A stretch of 64,000 nt of DNA. Origin: Cololabis saira (lineage: Eukaryota > Chordata > Actinopteri > Beloniformes > Belonidae). How positions within the stretch are numbered: position 1 is the first letter of the stretch; each line of letters begins with the position of its first letter. The stretch covers positions 11,644,670 through 11,708,669 of the forward strand of contig NC_084597.1 of assembly GCF_033807715.1 (NCBI RefSeq). The letters are read 5' to 3'. The translations under genes and the position numbers were made by a program. Below are positions 23,171 through 35,800 of the stretch, in pieces. Under the pieces are notes generated by a model. It saw nothing but the letters and a program-made list of their open reading frames with translations, made no database searches and was not told the origin of the DNA.

Positions 23171-23838
23171 TTGATTCAAGGGCAACGTCAGGGGACCTTG
23201 GATTAACAAGGAAATTGTCCAGGCCAGTTTATTGGTTCATTTCTTTAAATTATTCTGCTTAACTAGGCATAGTCTGATTTCCATCACTCAGTTTTGAGTT
23301 AATAATCATTTTTTAATACTTTTGTCAGTTTCCAATTATTTCAGTGAGGATAATGGGATTTTCTTTTCTTTAATGGAAAGGCACCGACAATTATGATATA
23401 CGAAATAACATCGACCTATCGCATTTCTTACATAAGCATTCAACATTTTAGCAGGAAAAAAGGCTTTTGTGTACATTTAATTTTAAGAGCGCCTGTTAAG
23501 CTGAATGAAGTTTACAAGGTAAATAACAGGGCTGCGTCATGCTCCACGTGTGGTCTTTTACCTGCTGAGCTCTCAGCCTGTTTTGTTTACCTCGTTTCTC
23601 CTGACACGTGGGCAGGGATGAGGGAGGGAGGGAGGAGAGGAGAGGACCGAGGGAGGGGAGGGGTGCAGATTAGCGCTGTATCGGTGCCTGGTGTCGAAAG
23701 CATAGATCCAAACCCGGGAGTGACTGAGGGAGGCTGGGACAGGGAAAAACACCCATTTCAACTCCTCGTACTCCTCGGCCAGGGTCAGCATCTCTCCGAG
23801 CTCCATCTGCAGCCCCCTCTCTTCTCTTCTCTTCCAGC
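23171..23838 (+). promoter_or_regulatory. Upstream region of the BNIP3-family gene with two CACGTG sites
   Basis: CACGTG occurs at 23545-23550 and 23605-23610, about 290 and 230 bp before the ATG. The core ACGTG is the HIF-1 response element, and mammalian BNIP3 is a hypoxia-induced HIF-1 target. CACGTG is also the E-box read by TFEB/MITF/USF factors. A purine-rich GGGAGGGAGG tract (about 23618-23662) follows. No TATA box is obvious. Function is inferred from position only. The run cttctcttctcttccag just before the ATG could be a splice acceptor of a 5'-UTR exon. Confidence 0.45.
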
Positions 23839-23881
23839 ATGTCTCTGTCCGGCACGCAGACGCCAGAGGACGGCCTCTATG
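23839..23881 (+). CDS. bnip4: BNIP3-family coding exon 1
   Basis: The ATG opens MSLSGTQTPEDGLY plus one base of the next Gly codon, followed by a strong donor GTGAGTGA. The phase-1 end joins exon 2 to give ...LYGSWVEL, which recreates the GSWVEL context of BNIP3. This makes the start choice convincing. Confidence 0.85.
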
Positions 23882-26800
23882 GTGAGTGATCCTGGTGAAC
23901 TCACCAGGCCTTTGTTTTGCTGCTATAACATGACAGAAAAAGAAAAAGCCTTTTGTGTTTTATACCTTTTTGCCCAACTGATCTTTACTCAAATCAACCG
24001 ACATCAAGTCAGTTTTGTGCAGATTTCAAGAAGCAAATATCATCAGTTTGAGTAAACACTATAAAAAAGTGACAACATTCATCCCCTCAGTGGGTTTTTT
24101 ACTACACATATTCAACCTGTGCTTGTGCTCAGTGGAGACACGATAAACTAAGAGCCTGACAGACTGAGAGCAGGTGCTTCACGCAGAATAAGGCACTGCC
24201 ACTTTTACAGATGTCATTGTTGTTGCAACTTACACCGTCATTGTGTAAACGGATTCCCTGACTCACCTGTTTGTATCCCTGTAAACCAATTAAGCTGTGG
24301 AGATTTTCTGACACTTATAGCTCCACTATTCAGGCTGCACATTGCCTGGCATCAGTTGGAGGATGCTGGGGGAAAACATGTGGATCAATGTGATTGTCAA
24401 CTCGACACGGAGGGGCCGTTTTTGAAAATATCGATGGTGCGGGGAGGATGTGGGACTCAACAGCCAATAACTGATTTATTAAATAGCGAGCGGCATTATA
24501 AATTATAACTTTAAAGTATTCACGACTCCGTGATAACATAGTACACATTGGTAAATTTACTGCACTCATATAGTGCTCGTCTAGCCTTTTTAACCACTCC
24601 AAGAACATTGCAGTAAACTTTACAGTACACTACAAACCATATTCATTCATAGACACATTTGGACAGCAGTGAACACCTGTAAACAGCCGGATATCAAACC
24701 TTCTGATCGGCTGACGGCTGCCATACATAATAATAATAATAATAATACATCTTCAGACTTAGCCTCCTCATTGTTTGAATGGCCCTTTTTTAACTTAAAC
24801 TGATTTTTTCAGTCAAACCCATTGCCTTTGCTTTATCACAAAAGCTCATTTTAAACCAAACAGTTATTTTTTTTTTTTTACACGTTTCTTTATTGGGTAA
24901 TCCATGTAAATTATATTACACAATAAACATTTCTTTTAAAGGGTTCGACAGAATACCCCGTTTTATATTTTACCATACACACTCAAAAAATAAATAAATA
25001 AATAAATAAATAACTAAATAAAATAAAAAAAATAAATAAATACAATAAATAAGGACACAAAACAAACACCCCAAAACACACACACTGCAAAATACGTAAT
25101 TATAAACAGGTCCCAAAGTAAGTACCAATTACCAATCAAACTCTGACTGAAGACAATAATAATAGGAAAAATAAAGTAATAAACTAAAATACAGGACATG
25201 CAAAACAGCAGCAACAAAAAAAAAGTTTAAAAAAAAAAAATAAATTTAAAATCATACTCTCGATCTCGTTCTCACCTACGGTGTTGAAACTGATGGTCTG
25301 TTGGTGTCACCTGTAAACTCCCTTTTATCCGACCATTACTTAATAACGTTTGAATTTAATTTTGTTGATGTTGAAGTGCAAAATAGGAGGTATTATTTTA
25401 GCAGATGTTTGTCTGATGAAGTTATTGTTAAATTTAGGGAGGCCATTGCTTATCTTACGACAGTGCGAAATAGTGATGTAGTCGAGGCCAGTGACCTGGG
25501 TTCTACCTCTGCAGATGTTGATTTCCTTGCTAGTAACACTGCTGATTTGTTGCATTCAGCTTTAGATGAAGTTGCTCCTTTGAAAAGGAGGGTTTCTAGC
25601 CACAGGAGCTTAACTCCCTGGTACAATTCAGATATCCGCATGTTGAAACAAAACGTGCGTAAAATGGAAAGGAAGTGGTACTCTTGTAGGTCTGTAGACT
25701 CTCATCGTGAATGGAAAGATATTCTAATAGTATATAAAAAAGCCATTCGCAAAGCCAGAACAGCTTATTATTCAACGCTGATAGAGGATAACAAAAGTAA
25801 CCCACGTTTTCTGTTCAGCACTGTAGCCAGGCTGACAAAGAGTCACAACTCTGTTGAGCCGTGCATTCCTGCAGCTCTCAGTAGTGAGGACTTTATGGGC
25901 TTCTTCAACAGTAAAATCGCGAGAATTAGAGAAGAAATCAACCAGCCGGTTGTAGGTGTTTCTTCAGCTTTAGCGACTTCCCTAGGCTCTGACTTGTCTC
26001 TAGACTGTTTTGATCCTATAGACCTCCCTGAGCTGACTTCACTCGTTAATAGAGCTAAGTCTACCACATGTATGTTAGACCCCATCCCGACTCGTCTATT
26101 CAAACATATTTTTTCTCTTATTGGTACGACAATACTGGACCAAATTAACTTATCCCTAAGTTTAGGATATGTACCACAGGTTTTCAAAGTCGCAGTAATT
26201 AAACCTTTACTTAAAAAACCTTCTCTTGACCCAGACACCTTAGCTAATTATAGACCAATTTCCAACCTTCCATTTGTGTCTAAAATTCTGGAAAAGGCAG
26301 TTTCAAGCCAGTTATGTGACTATTTGTATAGAAATGATCTGTTTGAAGTCTTTCAGTCAGGGTTCAGAATGCATCATAGCACAGAGACAGCACTTGTTCG
26401 AGTCACGAATGACCTCCTTATGGCCTCAGATAAGGGATTAGTGTCCATACTGGTTCTACTGGACCTCAGTGCTGCTTTTGACACTATAGATCATGGCATT
26501 TTACTGCACAGGTTAGAGCATGTTGTTGGGATTAAAGGGACAGCTCTATGTTGGTTTAAATCATATCTATCTGACAGGTTCCAGTTTGTTCATGTACATG
26601 AGGTTTCTTCAGAACAGTCAAGGGTCTGTTATGGTGTTCCGCAGGGTTCAGTGCTAGGGCCAATCTTGTTCAGTTTATACATGCAGCCGTTGGGAAGTAT
26701 AATCCAGAATCACGGCATACACTTTCATTGTTATGCTGATGATACGCAGCTCTATTTGTCTATGAAGCCGGATGAAACAGAACCGTTAGTTAAACTTCAG

Positions 26801-29800
26801 GCATGTCTTGGGGACATCAAGGACTGGATGTCCAGAAATTTCCTGCTTCTAAATTCAGATAAAACAGAGGTTATCATTCTTGGTCCAGAGCATCTTAGGA
26901 AGGGATTAGATGGTGTTGCGATGGCTTCCAGTGCAACTGTGAGAAATCTTGGTGTTATTTTCGATCAGGATTTGTCGTTTAAACCATATGTCAATCAGGT
27001 TTGTAAAATAGCCTTTTTCCATCTCCGTAATATTGCAAAGATTAGGAAAATCCTCTCACAGAGTGATGCAGAAAAACTAGTTCATGCGTTTGTATCTTCT
27101 AGACTAGATTACTGTAATGTGTTGTTAGCAGGATGTCCAAGTAATTTGCTGAATAGGCTCCAGCTGATCCAAAATGCAGCAGCACGAGTACTGACAGGAA
27201 TTAGCAGGAGAGACCACGTCTCTCCAGTGTTAGCGTCGCTCCATTGGTTACCCGTAAAATTCAGAATCCAATTTAAAATTGTATTACTTGCGTATAAAGC
27301 CCAAAACGGCTTAGCTCCGCATTATTTGCAAGACCTGATAGTGCCTTATGTTCCTGTCAGAGCTCTCCGTTCTCAGAGTGCAGGTTTACTTGTAGTTCCT
27401 AGAGTATCTAAATGTAGATTTGGAGGGCGGGCGTTCTGCTATCAGGCGCCACTACTATGGAACCAACTTCCAATCTGGGTTAAGGGAGCTGACACCACCT
27501 CCACCTTTAAAACTAAACTTAAAACATTTCTGTTTAGTAAAGCCTATAGTTAGTGTTTAGTAAACCTCTAGCTGGTGTTGGTAAATCTCTAGGTAGTGTA
27601 AACTTTAGTGTGTCAGAGTCGCTCCTGTGGTTTCTTGTGCTGGCCCCCCCCTTCTCCTCCCTTTTCTCTCTTTTGTCCATGTTGCAGCATCCTTTGCCGG
27701 ACACCGGAACCTGCAGGTGGTCGTGGGTGGCTTGTAGCTTGCATTACGGAGCACAAGTCTTTCCCCGACCCTGCACCCCAACCTGGGACTTGCTGATTGG
27801 GCCGGAGCTTCGGGAGCTGCGTGCTGGCCTGCGGTCCCCACCCCTGGTCATCCCGTTGCTGCCCCCCCCTTCTCCTCCCTTTTCTCTCTTTTGTCCTGCA
27901 GGTGGCCATGGGTGGCTTGTAGCTTGCATTACGGAGCACAAGTCTTTTCCTGACCCTGCACCCCAACCTGGGACTTGCTGATTGGGCCGGAGCTTCGGGA
28001 GCTGTGTGCTGGCCTGCGGTCCCCACCCCCGGTCATCCCGTTGCTGCTTCCACCTGCCTGCTGTGCTGTTGCCGTCCCTGACCCACCAGTCTGGCCCTCG
28101 GCAGGAGGGTCCCCCCTGATGAGCCTGGTCCTGCTCAAGGTTTCTTCCCTCCTAAAGGGGAGTTTTTCCTTGCCACTGTTTGGCTTAAGGTTTTTCTCCC
28201 ACTAGGGGAGTTTTTACCTGCCATTGTTTATGTAATAACTGCTCGGGGGTCATGTTCTGGGTATGGGTCTCTGTAAAGCGTCTAGAGACAACTCTGCTGT
28301 ATTAGACGCTATATAAATAAAATTGAATTGAATTGAAAAAAAATAAATAAATAAATAAGATAAATAAATAAAAATTAAAATAAACTGACATAAGAGGAAC
28401 CCTAAAAAAATTAGACATGGTTAGCAATATCATACTTCTCTGTAATTAAGTTAAATCAGATTAAATTAATCTTCCAAGGATGCCAAAGAATTAACAAAAG
28501 AAAGAATAGGTTCCCAAATATAAGAAAACTTATCAGAGCAAACAGTTATTTTTGTGCTTCAATGCTACCATTTCAATTTCCTTAAGCTAAATCATTTTTA
28601 ATGCCTAAACCTAACAAATCAGTAATTTGTTAGGTTATGTTTAGGCAACAAACCGATACATTATAACCAATCCGGTGTAGAAGACTGCTGTGTCTGATTT
28701 AGCACAGCACCAACATGAAAGGATAAGTTGTGGGGAACCACCAGAAGTGTTTCAGTTCTACACTGCAAAATTCAAATTGTCATGTCAGGTTTCATTCAAT
28801 TGTCATAGCAGAAGAAGCTGTAGTAAGATGGCATTAGTATGACTATAAAGCACCCAGACCTTGTAGTTTTTGTGCAATTTTGCATCAAAATAAACAGCAG
28901 TTGACACAGTACTCTGGGACCACAAAAAAAGCAGCAGTTTGATGTAAACAATGCGGGAAAATGTGATGCAATTTTCTTTTAAAATCGATTTGAGCCTTAA
29001 TCTTTTAGTCTGTTGCTATTTAGGCATTCATAATCTGGCGAAGCAAAAATGAATCTGGTGCGCTGCAGTTCAATGAGTCGTAAGCGTCCAGCTCTTGTCC
29101 ACATTACATAAAGCTGATTTGGCCGCAGCACAGATGAATGTGTACAGGGCTGCGCCATAGAAAGTGATTTAGTACTTCTGAATGGCAACAGATAAGTCAG
29201 GCAGCAACGCAGTGGTTATGTCATAACTCCCCCCTGTAGAAAAATAACTAGGGCAATGGCACAGTTCCCTCTGCCCCCCCTCCTCCAGCACCCTACAGTG
29301 CCTACTAATGCCTCTACCCCCTCTGCTGCTGTTTGTGTGATTACACAGTGTCATAAGCCTGGCGAAATTGAAGATTAGAGAGATCAGATGGGGAGGGGGG
29401 GGTGGGCAGGCAGATGAGGTGAGATATGTCTACCTGTGTCAACAAGACAAACTTACAATGCATCAAGAGAAACACGGGGAGGAAGGTGAATGGCTAATCT
29501 GAAACAGAAATAAGATCTTACATAAGCAAACATGTTGTCAGCCTGAGTTAGCCCTGCGCGCTGTTTAGCTGTGGGCTTGGGCATGCCATGCACACCAGCG
29601 TGCATGTGTAAATCTCTTCCAGCTCCTGCCCCCAATGAGCCTCTGTGTACACTCATTCATTCAGTTTGCAGTAAACCCTTTCGGAAGTCATTGACAGAAA
29701 GAGACAAACAGTGTGTTTCTTGTCTCTGGCACTTATTTCCTGCATGAATGTGCCTAGTGCAGAGTCACACATCTGGAAGCCCACGCTGCAGTGTTTTACA

Positions 29801-32800
29801 GGCCGCCAAATGTCAAGTCAGGACATCGGCGGTGCAGTTTATGAGTCAGCATATGTCTGTGCCTAACAACACACACCTGTCTAATCTGTGTCCAATCCAC
29901 TCACGCCGATGCATTTTAGAAGGAGGCAAATGGACCACTGCACCTACACATGTCTCCTCTCAGTAAAATTAAACATGTGAAAGGATGAATGGATGGGTGG
30001 GTTTGAAAGTCCAAGGGTTGATTGAGTTGCATGCAAACACTCAAGTCATCATGGTAAAGATGTAACAATAATATTCACAATTTCAGACTAAAGTACTGTT
30101 TTACCCATTATATTAAAAAATAACTGAAATACAAAACAAAACAAAACAAAACCCAGCATTAATAAATATTCACATAGGGAAAAAATACAAAACAGAACAG
30201 ACATGAAGGTACGACGGAGTATTAGGGCCAAACAAAAAAAAACAAAAAAAGGAAATTACGAGAATAAAGTCATAATGTAATGAGAATAAAGTCGTAAAAT
30301 TACGAGAATAAAGTCATAATATTAAGAGAATAAAGTCGTAAAATTACGAGAATAAAGTCATAATATTACAAGACTAAAGTCGTAAAATTACGAGAATAAA
30401 GTCATAATATTACGAGAATAAAGTCGCAATATATTCTAAATATATAAATATAACTTCACAAGATGCTCAATATTCCTCATTTTAACACAGGGAGAAGAAG
30501 CTCTTCCTGTTAGTTCTCATGAATTATATTCTCATAATATTACGACTTTATTCTCGTAATATTACGACTTTATTCTCATAATATTACGACTTTATTCTAT
30601 TACGACTTTATTCTCGCAACATTACGACTTTATTCTCGTAATTTTACGACTTTATTCTCATTATATTATGACTTTATTCTCGTAATTTCCAATTTTTTTT
30701 GTCTTAGTTTGGCCCTAATACTCCGTCGTATGAAGGTGATGCAGGGATGGGTTTTTAGTTGGTTGCAATATGCATTTTCTTTCACTAGATGTCACTATAT
30801 CCCAGAAGCTACTACACCAGTATAAACGAATTATCTATGTGTTGCAAATGTGCGCATTTTAAAGTTTTTGTCTTTAAAATTAATCTTTTGGCTTTTTTCC
30901 GTATTCTGCAAACCCCTGAATATGATCATATTGAACCACCGACATCATCCTTCCAGCAGATGATACCATCTGAATGAACAATGAATTTAAATTTGGTGTT
31001 TTTCATTTTTGAAAATTATTCAGTTTCAAATTAAATCAAAACTTGCAACACATTTGTACGGAGCCCCTCTGGTGACATAATGCGTGGCCACACATTAATA
31101 ACTCGTGGCCACGAGTAATATCTCGTGGCCACAAAATAATCAATGCGTGGCCACGCATTATGTATCTCGTGCCCACGCATTATTTTACTCGTGGATGGCA
31201 TTATAACCTACTGTCTGGACTTCGTGGATGCAACTTCTATTTTTTATAGTCTATTTATATTAAAGAGCAAGAGTATTGTCATGGCGAGTGTAGTAATAAA
31301 ATGTGACATTTGAAAAAAATAAAATAATGCGTGGCCACGCATTAATTATCTCGTGGCCACGAGATATTAACTTGTGGCTACGAGTTATTAATGCGTGGCC
31401 ACGCATTATTTTATTTTTTTCAAATGTCACCAGAGGGGCTCCGTATATTTGTTAAAATATTTGACATAAATTATTTCCATCAATGTTTTCAACGCACATT
31501 TGTTTAGGTGCAGAGTAGAAGTTAATGGAAACAGCAAAAACATGGTGTGAAAAAGAGAAATAGGAATAATTATTAGTATTGAAGTTAAAAAGAGTTTGCT
31601 GACATGGATAATGTATCTCAATGTAAACAATTGATTTAAATGTATAGAGTTATTCACTTTTTACATTTCAACTAATTTATAGCTGATTTGTGTGTGTCCC
31701 TCAGAATCAGAATCAGAAAGGGGGTTTATTGCCAAGTTTGTCAACACACACAAGGAATTTGTTGTGGTGATTGGTGCAATACAGTAAGAATAAAAATAAA
31801 GATAAAAAATAAAAATATAAAAGCAAACAAATATATATGGAGATAAACTGAGAAACTTTACAAAAAGTGACGTAGGATGACAGATGACAGATAAAATGTA
31901 TAAACAGAAATGAACAGTATAGGCAGAAATGTACAATATGAGGTTTTTAAAGTGTCGGATGTGAGTCTCTACAAATGTTCCGTATGCCTACTACTCACCA
32001 GGGTCCTGGGTGGAGCTGGAGGAGCTGATCGCAGCCGTGAGCCGAAGGGAAAGTCTGACAGGGCCACAGGACAGCATGTCCTCTACCCTGCAGGGGGAGC
32101 TGGAGAGGATCCTGCTGGAGGCACAGCTGGAGTGCGAAAGAATCAAAGACAGGTGATGGTGCAGCAGGACGTTATATTTGTAGTTGTTGCTTAATTTGAT
32201 AGGTTTAGTCACATCACAGGGGGGGGATTAGGTGTAGGAAGCAGCATTACAATTTAGGAGCTTTACATATTTGTAAAAAGCTGCTTCCATGTAGGGCTGG
32301 GCGATATATCAAGATTTTAATATATATCGATATATTTTCAAACGAGACAATATCGTTTATATTGATTATTAAAAAAATATTTTTTATGATTTTGATATTG
32401 CTTATTTTTTGACAAATTGACTTGAATGTTTTATTTGAGATTTGCACAAATGTTTTGTTATTTGCACTGTCAACCTCAGTGGAAAAGTCTGCCTGTTACT
32501 GTCTACATTGTATTAATTGCACAGTGTATTTTAATGTAATTGTTATGCAGGAAAGGGATATTTGTTTTATTTTATTCAAGAAGCATTTTTATTCTATATA
32601 TGCAGGCAGTTTATTTTTATTTCATTTGTTTTATACATTTTGATATTGTGCAGACCTCTGTTAATAAAGGTACCTGTGTGACATTTGGCACGAGGCTTTG
32701 TATTAAAACCGACTGTTTTTTTAAGGGTTTGCCTCAGAAAAAAATGAAGCTAACAGAGATGCTAACAGAGATGCTATGCTATAATGCTTTGGGGGAAACC

Positions 32801-35800
32801 CCAATTATGGCACAGAAAAAATATCGATATATATCGAGTATCGCCATTCAGCTAGAAAATATCGAGATATGACTTTTGGTGCATATCGCCCAGCCCTACT
32901 TCCATGTATGATGCATTTCTTGCCACACTGTAAACGTCCATTTGTTGCACAGTCCACCACAGGCGGTGACTCCACAGTCCACTGGTTCCCCAAGACCAGG
33001 CAGTGAACAGGACAGTGACTGTGTCCCCATACAGGTAGACATGTTCCTCTCTCTGTCACACTAGTATTTCCTGGTATCAGACTGGTTGTATTACACAGAA
33101 AAGTACATTTGAAGGCCATTTTTTAAATGCTTCCAAGCTAGCAAAGAGAGAATCACTAGTAGCTACTACTATTGCAAAAATGCGTGTAGCATTTGTCGTG
33201 CTTTATTTCTAGTGCAGCAAAATTGAAGACTGAGCTCAAGCTGAGAACGTTTACAACAGGTTCATTAACTCTTATTTATTCTGCAATTTTATGTGGTGAA
33301 GGTGATATAATATTTTCCCCATTCTTATATTTGGTTGGCAATAAAATATGGAAACCTTTTTTAATAACTGGAACAAAAAGCCAAGGCCATTGTGAAGCTT
33401 GGCTTAATGAGAGGATTTATTTTCTTCGTCTTTTAAGTAAAAGATTAAAACATGGCCTTGATAGTCAAGGGGTAACCAACATACTCTATGTTGTTCAAAT
33501 TTATCAAGTAACTATCTTGCTTGCGTATTCTCAAAAGCAGAAAAGAATCTAACTTCACTGTGAACAGATTATAAATATTTTTAAAGTCAACACATTTAGC
33601 AATTACAAAATATTTTTAGATTGTTACATTACACTAGGGAAGCAATTCAACTTAAATCACATTTATATTTTATATCAAATCTTCTCAGGACTGCAGTATT
33701 CAGGACCCAAATACAAGAGATCTGACAATAGGAATAACCAAAAAACTTTAATTAAGCAAAAGCTCAACCAAAATCACTGCCAAGGCGGGATATTCCATAA
33801 GAGCAAAAGTCATAAATAACAGGTGGGGAATGAGAAACAATTCACACAGAGAAGCACAATAGAGAAAACATTGCGAGTAAAACAGTCAAAAAGACAATGG
33901 ACCAGCAGGGGAGGAAAGAAAGGCAGGACAATATGCAGCCACAGGTGATATTAACTGGGGAAGAGACAAACGGAGAGGGAAAATAACTGAACGCAGAACA
34001 GGCCAAACAAAGAGAACCAAAAATCCCTTCAAAATGCAATATCAACAAAGCAGAATCACTGAAATAAAACAATAAGAATCAGAAGTTATGTAAGTAAAGA
34101 ACTTGTGAAAACCAACAGGAACCCTAGAATGACATGACAGTTCTGGATGTTGTTTTTAACAATCTGAGGTCCCTGAAAATAACAAAAACACTGGCTAATT
34201 CAGGAGGAGGCAAGGCTGGCGAGGGAGACAAACTGCAGAACTAAAATTGCCAAATGAAGTAGCACTGTGGTGAGCACAAAGTGGGCAGGATCTACGAGCG
34301 CCGCCTCACTTATACAGACTGTCAATTAGGTGCTAGAGACTGAACTTAAAGGAGCTTGAGGCAGCATTGAGGCAGGATTTAGGAAAAAAATTCGTATACG
34401 TTTTAAGTTTTCTAGTAATAATGTCAGATGAAGCGTTCCAAACCAAAAAGAATGAGCCCTCTAGTGTATCTCTCCGTTGCCTTGAACAGGCTGTGTGCTG
34501 CAAAATGTGCTGCAATTCGGGCCCAAATTTCCCGCGCTGGGCTGCGGATGTGACGTCACATGACGCTGCATGCACGTTCTCCCTGTTCTCCCGTGCCGGT
34601 GTCGGTGCTTTTTTTTCCCACCTGCTTTTTTTTATCGGAGGTCTCCCGTACGTGATGACGTTCCGTCTTGTGATTGGCTTTTGACCGTTTGCGTGAAAAG
34701 ACCAGGAACAGAGTGACTACAGCAGCCGAGAGAGAGAGAGAAGTCATTGAAAGAAGGTCGTGTCGTGAACAGCAGTTACAGCAGCATTTATTTAGTTATT
34801 AGTCAGTCAGTTAGTTAGTGTAGAGTTTTTATTCAGTTAATTAGTTAGTTAGTTAGTTTAGCCATTGTTATTTTATTAGTTAGTTGGGAAGTGTATGTCT
34901 CTATATGTTCTCATTGTTGAATCTGTAAATGTCTAAGCAAAATAGTCATAATACATTATATAAATATAATTTAAAAAATGTAACGTCAACTAAGCGCTCA
35001 CTGATTAATCCGCAATTGCCAAAAAAGACGTTTTGAATGTGAAGACATGGTGAAAAACTACCTTCCTAGCTTAACATGGCAAAAAAATACCATTGCAGGG
35101 AAAAAATGCACACTTCCGGGGAAAATATTTCAGCCCGATACAATCTCGTACTCACCGGCTTCACTGTTGGCTGCAGTACCCCCGACGGCCATCGTGGCGA
35201 AGGGTGGCGCTAGAGAGTCTCATTTCTTAAAAGGAGCCTCATGCTCCTTTAAAGACTCAGTTTTTATCATCTGAACGGAGACTTACAATTTTGCATTGAT
35301 GATCATCAATATCAGTCATTTATGTACGTTTGTTTAACTGTGAGTTGGAAAAGAAAAAAAATCACATCCAGAACTGAAAGAGATTTTGAATTGTTGTTAA
35401 CCTCTCGTCATTTGCTGCAGGAGGAACCTGACAGGAGAGCGGACGCAGAGTGGGTGTGGGACTGGTCCAGCAGACCTGAAAATATGCCTCCAAAGTAAGA
35501 CCAGTTTTCTTTGTTTATTGTGATTTTTTTTTTTTTCCCACATATGCCAAAGTAATCTTTAAAGGCCAGGAGGTAAACAGATTAGCACTGAATAAACAGC
35601 AAATATGTTAACAAAGAATTTTAATTAAAATTTGGTTTAATTTAAAGAAGTTCAAACTTCAAAAGGTTCAACAATAGGTTGAACACCAAAGATCAGTGGC
35701 GTTGACCTGAAAAGCTTCCTCTCAAAATTATTTATTCATAGATTATTCTAAAAAAAAGTTGAAAATCAACAATGTGGTTGAAACCTCAGCCCCATATAAC

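Larger units (their letters stand above)
25255..28337 (+). mobile_element. L2-like LINE, 5'-truncated, with open reverse transcriptase
   Basis: Coding starts within the end of an endonuclease domain (...LTYGVETDG, then LLSDHYLITF with the SDH motif) and runs through a full reverse transcriptase. The 3' UTR ends in GCGTCTAGAGACAAC... and an (ATTGA)n tail. The 3' UTR contains a ~215-bp tandem duplication (about 27640-28050). The upstream A/T-rich sequence is the L1-like host. The 5' endonuclease, ORF1 and 5' UTR are missing, so this is a dead-on-arrival copy despite its open frame. Confidence 0.85.
24870..28539 (-). mobile_element. L1-like LINE 3' end, minus strand, interrupted by an L2-like LINE
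   Basis: The left boundary is a poly-T (24864-24877), which is the poly(A) tail on the minus strand, with AATAAAG just inside. The right part (about 28466-28539) encodes on the minus strand SDKFSYIWEPILSFVNSLAS then LED and a stop, like an L1-type ORF2 C-terminus. The flanks share caaacagttattttt (about 24856-24870 and 28539-28555), a plausible ~15-bp TSD. Only about 600 bp of this copy exists; the rest is the L2-like insert. Confidence 0.65.

Noticed and set aside
25301..27553. Treating the long RT frame as a host gene or host exon
   Set aside because: It is a LINE polymerase with endonuclease end, YADD motif and retroposon tail. The BNIP3-family exons join in phase without it.
32953..32964. 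Alternative exon 3 acceptor at ccaccacag
   Set aside because: With the phase fixed by exon 2 it gives an immediate stop (AGG CGG TGA).
33193..33552. 119-residue frame in intron 3
   Set aside because: No similarity that I recognise, and it lies within an intron of the BNIP3-family gene without plausible splice sites joining it.
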